Origin: Morganella morganii
Lineage (GTDB): Bacteria > Pseudomonadota > Gammaproteobacteria > Enterobacterales > Enterobacteriaceae
Length of the DNA: 64,000 bases
Direction: 5' to 3'
NCBI RefSeq assembly: GCF_019402645.1
Contig: NZ_VKKS01000001.1
Location: 2,176,769-2,240,768 of the forward strand
Shown: positions 56,855-64,000 of the stretch, one piece after another
How the letters are laid out: every line of letters starts with the position of its first letter
Position numbering within the stretch: the stretch's first letter is position 1
The notes under the pieces: generated by a model
The model's input: only the letters and a program-made list of their open reading frames with translations
What the model was told of the DNA's origin: nothing
Database searches by the model: none
Made by a program: the position numbers and the translations under genes

Positions 56855-57907
56855 TCAGCTGCGGCGGGCTTTTACCGCATCTGCCAGCTGACACAGCAGT
56901 GTACCCGTATCTTTCCAGCCGATGCAGGCATCTGTTACGCTCTTACCGTACACTAACGGTGCATCCCCTTCCAGGTTCTGATTCCCTTCCTCAAGGTGAC
57001 TTTCCACCATCACGCCCATAATGGTTTTTTCACCACCGGCGATCTGCTGTGACACATTGGTACTCACATCCATCTGACGTTTATACTGTTTACTGCTGTT
57101 TGCGTGACTGAAATCTATCATGATGCGCGATGCCAGACCGGCCTGTGCCAACCCCTCTTTTACCGCGCTGACATCTTCCGCACTGTAGTTCGGTTTTTTA
57201 CCGCCACGCAGAATGATATGGCAGTCACCATTACCGGTAGTGTTCACAATGGCCGAATGTCCCCACTTGGTCACTGACAGAAAACAGTGCGGCGACCCGG
57301 CAGCATTAATGGCGTCAATGGCCACTTTAATGGTGCCGTCTGTACCGTTTTTAAATCCGACCGGACAGGACAACCCGGAAGCCAGTTCGCGGTGTACCTG
57401 GGATTCTGTGGTACGTGCGCCGATAGCGCCCCAGCTCATCAGATCCGCCAGATACTGAGGCGTGATCATATCCAGGAATTCACCGGCTGCTGGTAAGCCT
57501 TTGTCATTGATATCCAGCAACAGCTTACGGGCAATACGCAGGCCATCATTGATAGCAAAGGAGTGATCAAGGTGCGGATCGTTAATCAGCCCTTTCCAGC
57601 CGACCGTAGTACGCGGTTTTTCAAAATAAACCCGCATAACGATTTCCAGCTCACCTTTCAGTTCGTTGCGCAGTGCTAGCAGGCGATCAGCATATTCAAC
57701 CGCCGCTTTCGGGTCGTGAATTGAGCACGGCCCGATAACGACCAACAGGCGATCATCCCGGCCTTCCAGAATTTCGTGGATTGCGTGACGGGTCCGGCGA
57801 ACGGAGTCTGCGGCAGTTTCAGTCGCGGGAAATGACTCTAATAACGCCACTGGTGGTAATAATTCCCGAATTTCTTTTATTTTTACATCATCGTTCTGAT
57901 AATTCAT
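56855..57907 (-). CDS. aroG: DAHP synthase, phenylalanine-sensitive type
   Basis: AroG condenses phosphoenolpyruvate and erythrose 4-phosphate to start aromatic synthesis. It has 350 residues, the E. coli length. Active-site blocks are VVIGPCSIHDPKAAVEYADR near residue 58, MRVYFEKPRTTVGWKGLIND near 91, GFKNGTDGTIKVAIDA near 182 and MIDFSHANSSKQYKRQ near 264. Asn5 and Asp6-type N-terminal residues (MNYQNDDVKIKEI) fit the Phe-sensitive isoenzyme. No clear TyrR box was found upstream. Confidence 0.95.
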   Translation of the reverse strand: MNYQNDDVKIKEIRELLPPVALLESFPATETAADSVRRTRHAIHEILEGRDDRLLVVIGPCSIHDPKAAVEYADRLLALRNELKGELEIVMRVYFEKPRTTVGWKGLINDPHLDHSFAINDGLRIARKLLLDINDKGLPAAGEFLDMITPQYLADLMSWGAIGARTTESQVHRELASGLSCPVGFKNGTDGTIKVAIDAINAAGSPHCFLSVTKWGHSAIVNTTGNGDCHIILRGGKKPNYSAEDVSAVKEGLAQAGLASRIMIDFSHANSSKQYKRQMDVSTNVSQQIAGGEKTIMGVMVESHLEEGNQNLEGDAPLVYGKSVTDACIGWKDTGTLLCQLADAVKARRS

Positions 57908-58105
57908 AACCCGTATCTTCCGGTGTCCTGTTTCGTTATTGTCGTTATTTTAATCTAACTGCTTGTCAACAAGCTGTAAACAATTAGCTGCTGCCGGAAT
58001 TAAAATTAATTTTTCACCCCGAAAATATTCAGATCAGCAGGACAAATTATTATGAATCAGGAGGAAAACAGCGGCTTCATCAGCCGCTGCCTGTGAGAAG
58101 GGTAT

Positions 58106-59035
58106 TTATACCGCTAATCCTGTTTTAATACGCTTAATCACGGTAAACAGGACGACTATCACCAGACCGGCAACAAGACCAAACAACAGATTGGCAACCG
58201 GCGGGGTCAGAAAATGCAGCACGCTGCCGAGTGCAGGTATCAGGGCACTCTGCTGAGCCAGGTTTTCAATCAGGTTATGAATAAACGGAATGCCATGTGC
58301 CAGAATACCGCCGCCGACCATAAACATGGCGGCCGTTCCCACCACTGACAAGGTTTTCATTAAATACGGTGTGGTGTGGATCAGCCCGTTACCCAGTTTT
58401 TTCAGCAGTACAACTGATTTCTTTTGCAGGTAAAATCCCAGGTCATCGAGTTTGACAATTCCCGCGACCAAACCGTATACCCCGATAGTCATAATGACCG
58501 CAATCAGAGACAACACCACAAGCTGATTAATAAAGGGAGAAGTGGCAACAATACCGAGTGTGATGGCAATAATTTCCGCTGACAATACAAAATCCGTGCG
58601 GATAGCACCTTTGACTTTGCGTTTCTCGAATGCAGCAAGTTCTTCCGGTGTCTGAATATTTTCAGCCGGAGCCATTTCACCGGGTTCATCATCTGCCTTA
58701 TGCAGAAATTTATGCGCCAGCTTTTCTGCACCTTCAAAACACAAAAACGCCCCGCCGATCATCAGAAGCGGCGTCACCGCCCAGGGTGCAAAAGCGTTGA
58801 TCAGCAGCGCCAGCGGCACCAGAATCAGTTTGTTAAGAAAGGAGCCTTTTGCCACCGCCCAGACCACAGGAATTTCCCGCTCTGCGCGGACACCGGTCAC
58901 CTGTTGGGCATTCAGTGCCAGGTCATCTCCCAGTACACCGGATGTCTTTTTGGCGGCCATTTTGGTCATCACAGAGACATCATCCAGTACCGTTGCGATA
59001 TCATCGAGTAGTGCAAGTAAGCTGCCGCCGGCCAC
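58106..59035 (-). CDS. yedI: DUF808 membrane protein YedI
   Basis: The 309-residue inner-membrane protein begins [20 protein letters not shown], diagnostic of the DUF808 family to which E. coli YedI belongs. It has about six helices and a cytoplasmic loop around residues 115-145 rich in Glu. The role is unknown. It lies alone between aroG and pnuC; in E. coli yedI is elsewhere. Confidence 0.9.
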   Translation of the reverse strand: MAGGSLLALLDDIATVLDDVSVMTKMAAKKTSGVLGDDLALNAQQVTGVRAEREIPVVWAVAKGSFLNKLILVPLALLINAFAPWAVTPLLMIGGAFLCFEGAEKLAHKFLHKADDEPGEMAPAENIQTPEELAAFEKRKVKGAIRTDFVLSAEIIAITLGIVATSPFINQLVVLSLIAVIMTIGVYGLVAGIVKLDDLGFYLQKKSVVLLKKLGNGLIHTTPYLMKTLSVVGTAAMFMVGGGILAHGIPFIHNLIENLAQQSALIPALGSVLHFLTPPVANLLFGLVAGLVIVVLFTVIKRIKTGLAV

Positions 59036-59123
59036 AGGCGTTTCCTTTTATTGCTGATTAATGAGAATCTGATTATTACCAGACTCTCATTATAACCATC
59101 CGGTTATTGCACTGAAAATAATT

Positions 59124-59825
59124 TTATGGCTGCTTCGCCGCTTTTATCCACATGCGCGAGCCGTTGAGTGCCACACCCAGCAGAATGATATATTCCAGTG
59201 ACAGCGCGTACACACCCTGAAGTGCATAAATCACAATACTGATGATATTGATGACCACCCACAGCAACCAGTTTTCCACCAGTTTGCGGGTCATCAGAAT
59301 CATCGCCACTACGGACAGCACCGTCATTGCCGCATCCCAGAGCGGGAAGGCATCCGGCAGCAGTACCGGCATCGTCAGATCAGCGCCTGCGAAATTCAGC
59401 ATACTGACCATACTTTGCGCCAGCCACGTAAAGACCGGGTCGATATAACGCGCCAGCAGTAAAATCGCCGCCAGTGAGACGGCCGCAATCACGGCCGTCT
59501 GCCGCAGCGGCATCCAGCGGATTTTCAGCTCCGCTTCTGCTTTCTCATTTTGCCTGCTCCAGGCATACCAACCGTAAATATTGGCCGCGAAAAAGAAAAT
59601 CTGCAGCAGAAGATTGGCATAGAGCTGAATCTGAAAAAAAATCACCGCAAACAGCGTGACGTTAATCAGACCAAACAGATAATTGATTGTTTTTTCGAGG
59701 CTTGCCAGCCAGATACATAACAGTCCGGCAGTCGCCCCCACTGCTTCAATCCAGGACAGGGCATAAGAGCCCTCTTTCCAATAAGGGATCACCACAAGAA
59801 TATTATTGATATCAAAAAATTCCAT
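59124..59825 (-). CDS. pnuC: Nicotinamide riboside transporter PnuC
   Basis: PnuC lets nicotinamide riboside diffuse into the cell, where NadR traps it by phosphorylation. The 233-residue protein, from MEFFDINNILVVIPY, has seven helices. The conserved core is GLINVTLFAVIFFQIQLYAN with FFFAANIYGWYAWSR and, later, RKLVENWLLWVVINIISIVI. ATG 59825 matches the E. coli start; the open frame to 59879 does not. nadA, its usual upstream partner, is absent. A NadR box lies 121 bases upstream. Confidence 0.95.
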   Translation of the reverse strand: MEFFDINNILVVIPYWKEGSYALSWIEAVGATAGLLCIWLASLEKTINYLFGLINVTLFAVIFFQIQLYANLLLQIFFFAANIYGWYAWSRQNEKAEAELKIRWMPLRQTAVIAAVSLAAILLLARYIDPVFTWLAQSMVSMLNFAGADLTMPVLLPDAFPLWDAAMTVLSVVAMILMTRKLVENWLLWVVINIISIVIYALQGVYALSLEYIILLGVALNGSRMWIKAAKQP

Positions 59826-59945
59826 TCCGTCACCACCTGTGCCAAATATATTTCCTGCAATCAGCGGATAATTATCCATTACAGGTTTAGTTAACTATCA
59901 CTCACGCTGCTTTTGGGAGTAAAAACACCCCATAGTAACAAAATT

Positions 59946-59963
59946 TGTTTAATATGCTAAACA
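59946..59963. promoter_or_regulatory. NadR operator
   Basis: TGTTTAATATGCTAAACA is a perfect TGTTTA-N6-TAAACA, the consensus box bound by the NAD repressor NadR in enterobacteria. It lies between divergent pnuC and the ANT-like gene and most likely controls pnuC. Confidence 0.88.
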
Positions 59964-60052
59964 TAATAACGTTTTTTAACCTGTACTCTCCCGCTGGTTT
60001 TGATTATGACTTACTATCAGGCCAGCAATTAATTATATAAATGAGATGTAAA

Positions 60053-60931
60053 ATGGAATCAATTGAGCAAATTATGAACAATATAATTTCTTTTGCCCTA
60101 TTAGATCCCCGTATTGACGCGGTCATTATCACCGGCTCTGTGGCGCGTCAGAACCCGGCAGACCGTTTTTCTGATATTAATGCCGAATTGATTGGCAGCA
60201 GTTATGAGGCGTTATTTCAGGACAGCCGCTGGCTGAGCCGGTTTGGTGTGCCGCTGATTATCCGTAAAGAGGCCTCACATGAAAATGACGGCGTTCGCTG
60301 GCCGTGTTACCGGGTGCTGTATGAGAAAGGCCGTAAAGCAGGGTTTATGCTGGCCGGACGTGAACGTATGACACAAATGGCCACTCACGGACTGGACAAC
60401 ATCTATCAGCGTGGTTATGCCGTCCTGCTGGATAAAACCGGCATTACCGCCGGATTGCCTGAGTATGCAGATCCCGCTGCCGGACTTACTGCGCCGGATC
60501 AGCAGACCTTCCTGAGAAACTGGCAGAATTTCTGGCTGGAGGCCTCACAGGTACCGGTTTATTATCTGCACGATGAAATCTGGACGACCCGCCTGCGGGA
60601 CGTGGCCATGAAACAGTGGCTGATCACCATGCTGGAGTGGCATGTACTGCTCCGCAGTGATGGTACACAGGATGTCTGGTATGCCGGACGTCACCTGAGT
60701 ACCTGGCTGCCGCCGGGGCTGTACGGACGTTTTATGGCGACGCTGGATAACCGCGATCGTGTCAGTACTGCACGGTCGCACATGGCGATGCTGACGCTCT
60801 ATCGTGATGTTGCACTCCGCGTTATTGATGCACAGAAATTTGATATCGATATAACATTAGCGGATAAAATTATTGCACTGGTGGCTGACCGGCTGAATAC
60901 TGATGATTTGCCGGTACCGGAAAATGAATAA
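60053..60931 (+). CDS. ANT(6)-like nucleotidyltransferase, altered catalytic site
   Basis: The 292-residue protein resembles streptomycin 6-adenylyltransferases (AadE/AadK/AadS). It has the N-terminal nucleotidyltransferase motif ITGSVARQNPADRFSDINAE near residue 27 and TTRLRDVAMKQWLITMLEWH near 183. STWLPPGLYGRFMATLDN follows further on. The family needs G-S...D-x-D; here the second aspartate is replaced by Asn (SDIN). It may bind but not transfer, or use the following Glu. ATG 60053 is preferred over 60041. The gene takes the place nadA has in E. coli, on the opposite strand. Confidence 0.75.
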   Translation: MESIEQIMNNIISFALLDPRIDAVIITGSVARQNPADRFSDINAELIGSSYEALFQDSRWLSRFGVPLIIRKEASHENDGVRWPCYRVLYEKGRKAGFMLAGRERMTQMATHGLDNIYQRGYAVLLDKTGITAGLPEYADPAAGLTAPDQQTFLRNWQNFWLEASQVPVYYLHDEIWTTRLRDVAMKQWLITMLEWHVLLRSDGTQDVWYAGRHLSTWLPPGLYGRFMATLDNRDRVSTARSHMAMLTLYRDVALRVIDAQKFDIDITLADKIIALVADRLNTDDLPVPENE

Positions 60932-60994
60932 TAACAAACAGGAAATCGCCGGTGGTATGCCGGTGAGAAATATAATCAGGGGAAAGGGATACGA

Positions 60995-61070
60995 TGGTGG
61001 GTCGTACAGGATTCGAACCTGTGACCAATTGATTAAAAGTCAACTGCTCTACCAACTGAGCTAACGACCC
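60995..61070 (-). tRNA. tRNA-Lys (UUU)
   Basis: The 76-base cloverleaf reads GGGTCGTTAGCTCAGTTGG at the 5' end, with anticodon TTT in the loop CTTTTAA. It has GGTTCGAATCC in the T arm and an encoded CCA end. It is the second of two copies in the pal-cpoB direction. Confidence 0.97.
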
Positions 61071-61095
61071 GTTTCAGATTTCGGGCAAAAGAGAA

Positions 61096-61171
61096 TGGTG
61101 GGTCGTACAGGATTCGAACCTGTGACCAATTGATTAAAAGTCAACTGCTCTACCAACTGAGCTAACGACCC
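61096..61171 (-). tRNA. tRNA-Lys (UUU), identical copy
   Basis: This copy has the same 76 bases as the neighbouring tRNA-Lys, with encoded CCA, 25 bases apart. Tandem lysine tRNAs after cpoB match the lys/val tRNA cluster of E. coli, but no valine tRNA is present here. Confidence 0.97.
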
Positions 61172-61269
61172 GTACTCTCTTGCCAACGGCACGATATAAT
61201 ACTGATTTATCCGGCCGGTGCAACGATTTTTTCAAATTAACTTGTTCAAACGCTTATAATTCACTCACT

Positions 61270-61306
61270 TAGCCCCGGTTGAGCAAAAACTCTCCGGTCG
61301 GGGCTA
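61270..61306 (-). terminator. Hairpin downstream of cpoB
   Basis: AGCCCCG and CGGGGCT pair over a 21-base loop, 30 bases after the cpoB stop. It lacks a strong T run, so it may be a terminator or only an RNA end structure. Confidence 0.5.
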
Positions 61307-61335
61307 TATACTCTGAGTAAAAAACAAACCGGCGG

Positions 61336-62109
61336 TTATAAACCAGCCAGTTTTTTCTCAGCCAGCTTCGCACCGGCAGAACCCGGATATTTTGCGATAA
61401 CCTGCTGATAAATCGCTTTCGCCTTCGCTTTATCCCCTTTCTCCTGCATGATTAGCCCGACTTTATAGAAAGACTCACCTGCTTTCTGGGATTTCGGCCA
61501 GTTTTTTACCACAGAAGCAAAATACGCCGCAGCATCATCTTTTTTGCCTTTGTTGTAATTCATCTGACCTAACCAGTAATTGGCATTAGGAAGATAACCG
61601 GATTTCGGATAGCTTTGGATAAAACTCTGGAATGCGCTGATTGCACCATCGTAATCTTTGGTGTTCATCGCCATGTTTACCGCGGCGTTATAGTCATCTT
61701 TCTCATTGCCCTTACCTGCGGCAGCAGATGCGGAGGCAGTATCCGCAGAGCCCGTATTACCGGATGCTGCGGATGTGTTATCTGTTGATGCACTGCCGCC
61801 ACCGGTGAGGGAATCCACCTGTGAGAAAAGTTCGCGTTGGCGTTCTGTCAATTGATTCAGCTGATACTGACTTTCCTGGATTTGCCCGCGCAGCATGTCG
61901 ATATCGCGCTGGTTATCCATAACTTGTTGCTGAAGTTGAGTTAATAACTGACCATGAGCGTTAGAAATACGCTCGAGCTGCGTGAGGCGGTCATCAGTGG
62001 AGCCTGAGCCGATATTGATGATGGGTGCCTGAGCAATAGCGGCCCACGGGGCCGCTACACCTATCAATAACGACAGACTCACCATCAGGCGTCTGAAGTT
62101 ACTTTTCAT
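61336..62109 (-). CDS. cpoB: Cell division coordinator CpoB
   Basis: CpoB (YbgF) links peptidoglycan synthesis and Tol-driven outer-membrane constriction in the periplasm. The 257-residue protein has a signal peptide (MKSNFRRLMVSLSLLIGVAA, cut after AIA). A coiled-coil trimerisation segment spans residues 40-95, rich in Gln and Leu. A Ser/Ala/Gly linker follows, then TPR repeats from DDYNAAVNMAMNTKDYDGAI. It follows pal by 9 bases. Confidence 0.95.
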   Translation of the reverse strand: MKSNFRRLMVSLSLLIGVAAPWAAIAQAPIINIGSGSTDDRLTQLERISNAHGQLLTQLQQQVMDNQRDIDMLRGQIQESQYQLNQLTERQRELFSQVDSLTGGGSASTDNTSAASGNTGSADTASASAAAGKGNEKDDYNAAVNMAMNTKDYDGAISAFQSFIQSYPKSGYLPNANYWLGQMNYNKGKKDDAAAYFASVVKNWPKSQKAGESFYKVGLIMQEKGDKAKAKAIYQQVIAKYPGSAGAKLAEKKLAGL

Positions 62110-62118
62110 GTATATCTC

Positions 62119-62613
62119 TTAGTATACGATGACTGCACGACGGTTTTTAGCGTAGTCAGCTTCGGTGTGACCCAGAACTGCCGGCTTCTCTTTACCGTAA
62201 GAAACGATAGAGATTTGTTCGCCGTTCACGCCTTTACCCTGCAGATACATTTTAGCTGCGTTAGCACGACGCTCGCCCAGCGCGATGTTGTATTCAGGAG
62301 TACCACGTTCGTCAGCATGACCTTCTACAGTCACTTTGTAAGACGGGTTGTTGCGCAGGAATGCAGCGTGTGCATCCAGCATTTGCTGGAATTCAGGAGA
62401 GATATCGTATTTGTCGAAACCGAAGTATACGATATTGTTGTTCTGAAGTTCCTGCAGCTGCTGACGTGCCAGTTCTTCTGCAGACATACCGGTGTTTGCG
62501 CCATTATCGACAGTGCCCGCATCAGTCTGGTCGTTTTTGTTAGAACTACATGCAGCAACAGCCAGAACAGGTAAAGCTAACATCAGCCCTTTAAGCACTT
62601 TGTTAAGTTGCAT
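62119..62613 (-). CDS. pal: Peptidoglycan-associated lipoprotein
   Basis: Pal anchors the outer membrane to peptidoglycan and partners TolB. The start [20 protein letters not shown] leads to a lipobox LAVAAC with Cys21. The OmpA-like domain holds [20 protein letters not shown] near residue 52, [20 protein letters not shown] near 85, and NRRAVIVY at the end. ATG 62613 is preferred to the frame start at 62640 because the lipobox then falls at the normal distance. Confidence 0.97.
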   Translation of the reverse strand: MQLNKVLKGLMLALPVLAVAACSSNKNDQTDAGTVDNGANTGMSAEELARQQLQELQNNNIVYFGFDKYDISPEFQQMLDAHAAFLRNNPSYKVTVEGHADERGTPEYNIALGERRANAAKMYLQGKGVNGEQISIVSYGKEKPAVLGHTEADYAKNRRAVIVY

Positions 62614-62656
62614 CTCTTTGATCCTTTTATAATTTGCCATACATACTTTTAATGCA

Positions 62657-63949
62657 TCACAGATACGGCGACCAGGCAGGGAATTTTACCTGTCCGTCAG
62701 TCGCCGGAAGACGCGCTTTGAAACGCCCGTCGGTCGAAACCAGCTGCAATATAGTTCCCATACCTTGTGAGGAGCTATAAATAACCATAGTGCCGTTAGG
62801 TGCGATACTTGGCGTTTCATCTAGGAACGTATCCGTTAAAATCTGGAAATTGTTCGCTACTAGATCTTGTTTGGCGATATGCTGTTTCCCGCCGCCTGAA
62901 CTGACCATTACCAGGAAACTGCCGTCAGCACTGACGTCACCATTCTGGTTCTGAGTCCCATCCCACGTCAGGCGCTCAGGCGCACCGCCATTAATACCAA
63001 CCTTATAGATCTGCGGACGACCAGCCTGGTCAGACGTAAATGCTAACGTCTGGCTGTCCGGGAACCATGACGGTTCGGTGTTATTACTGCGACCATCTGT
63101 CACCTGACGCATCTGGCCTGAGCCGAGATCCATCACATACAGATTCAGACTACCGGTTTTTGATAACGCAAATGCCAGTTTGGTTCCGTCCGGTGAAAAT
63201 GCCGGTGCACCATTGTGACGCGGGAATGAGGCAACCTGGCGAACCTGTCCGCTGGACAGGTTCTGGATAACCAGGGCTGAACTTCCGCTCTCAAAAGTAA
63301 CATAAGCCAGTTTCTCACCATCCGGTGACCATGCCGGAGACATCAGCGGCTCCGGTGAACGGTGAACGGTGAACTGGTTGTAGCCGTCATAATCAGAAAC
63401 GCGCAGCTCGTGACGATAGTCACCGCTGTTCTTAACCACCACATAAGCGATCCGTGTACGGAATGCACCACGGATACCGGTTAATTTCTCAAAAATTTCA
63501 TCACTGGCAGTGTGTGCCGCATAACGCAGCCACTGTTTGGTGACTTTAAACTGGTTCTGTGCAAGCACACTGCCCGGGGAACCGGAGGTATCCACCAGTT
63601 GGTAGCTCACCAGATAGTTGCCGTCAGCACCCGGCTGAACCTGGCCGACAACAACGGCATCAATGCCTAACGCCGTCCAGGATTCAGGCACCACTTCAGA
63701 TGCGGTACCCGGTAACTGCGGCATACGGTTAGGGTCGATAGGATTAAATTTTCCGCTGTTACGCAGGTCAGCCGCAATAATTGCGCCGACTTCTTCCGGT
63801 ACAGCACCGCCGCCGGCGACCCGGAAAGGTACAATGCCGATAGGACGTGCTGAATCAACACCCTGAGTAATCTCGATACGAACTTCAGCCTGAGCAACTG
63901 CCGCCCACAGCATCAGAAAACCGAGCATGTATTTAACTGCCTGCTTCAT
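62657..63949 (-). CDS. tolB: Tol-Pal system protein TolB
   Basis: TolB is the periplasmic propeller that shuttles between TolA and Pal. The 430-residue protein has a signal peptide ([20 protein letters not shown], cut after AQA) and the TolA-box [20 protein letters not shown]. An N-terminal alpha/beta domain leads into a six-bladed propeller with repeats such as [19 protein letters not shown] and [16 protein letters not shown]. tolA would lie beyond the right edge. Confidence 0.97.
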   Translation of the reverse strand: MKQAVKYMLGFLMLWAAVAQAEVRIEITQGVDSARPIGIVPFRVAGGGAVPEEVGAIIAADLRNSGKFNPIDPNRMPQLPGTASEVVPESWTALGIDAVVVGQVQPGADGNYLVSYQLVDTSGSPGSVLAQNQFKVTKQWLRYAAHTASDEIFEKLTGIRGAFRTRIAYVVVKNSGDYRHELRVSDYDGYNQFTVHRSPEPLMSPAWSPDGEKLAYVTFESGSSALVIQNLSSGQVRQVASFPRHNGAPAFSPDGTKLAFALSKTGSLNLYVMDLGSGQMRQVTDGRSNNTEPSWFPDSQTLAFTSDQAGRPQIYKVGINGGAPERLTWDGTQNQNGDVSADGSFLVMVSSGGGKQHIAKQDLVANNFQILTDTFLDETPSIAPNGTMVIYSSSQGMGTILQLVSTDGRFKARLPATDGQVKFPAWSPYL

Positions 63950-64000
63950 TCTCTCTCCCTCGTTGCGCCAATGCCCGCATCAGACTCATATTTTAACAAA

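Noticed and set aside
1-64000. CRISPR array or intact insertion sequence
   Set aside because: No regularly spaced repeats and no transposase-like reading frame were seen on either strand.

Overview
The window looks like chromosome of a member of the Enterobacterales, most likely Morganellaceae and probably Morganella. This rests on strong protein similarity to Escherichia coli with conserved local gene order, roughly 50% GC in the core genes, and the kind of accessory DNA found between core blocks. No genome comparison was run, so the genus is an inference.

Layout. 1-1091 is a decayed prophage edge: a partial phage-type ORF, a broken HNH-AP2 endonuclease and a rearranged ORF6N antirepressor. 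1311-1970 is folE. 2196-2626 is a small AT-rich pair that resembles a class II microcin precursor with an immunity protein. 3168-7692 holds moeAB and, convergent with it, codBA with a PurR box. 8498-11599 is an APC permease plus a YtcJ-type amidohydrolase. 11657-14257 carries a GNAT pseudogene, a LOG-family protein, rhtA and dps. 14646-14965 is the relic of a colicin-type DNase bacteriocin and its immunity gene, followed by an orphan fimbrial chaperone.

15940-27893 is core: dinG, sseA, a GlsB-type membrane protein, dusC, rhlE and the cecR-ybhGFSR export operon. 28114-30745 is an AT-rich accessory insert: a putative secreted hydrolase with EF-hand loops, a periplasmic Sel1-repeat partner and a frameshifted aminoglycoside phosphotransferase-like gene. 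It sits where E. coli has ybhM-ybhQ. 30803-43612 again follows E. coli: ybhL, moaACDE with a Moco riboswitch (no moaB), a GNAT pseudogene, ybhK, uvrB with a LexA box, and bioBFCD/bioA with a BirA operator.

43789-56778 holds pgl, ybhA, modABC, acrZ, modE, cpdB, modF, a CPBP protease and gpmA. 56855-63949 holds aroG, yedI, pnuC with a perfect NadR box, an ANT(6)-like gene, two tRNA-Lys genes, cpoB, pal and tolB. nadA, which lies between the tRNAs and pnuC in E. coli, is missing here.

Functional themes. Molybdenum uptake and molybdopterin synthesis are nearly complete: modABC, modE, modF, moeAB, moaACDE and the riboswitch. Biotin synthesis is complete from BioC onward except for bioH, which usually lies elsewhere. 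SOS control is visible at uvrB and probably dinG. Three antagonism loci are present at different stages of decay, and the first two are the best candidates for undescribed systems: the microcin-like pair, the hydrolase/Sel1 pair and the colicin relic.
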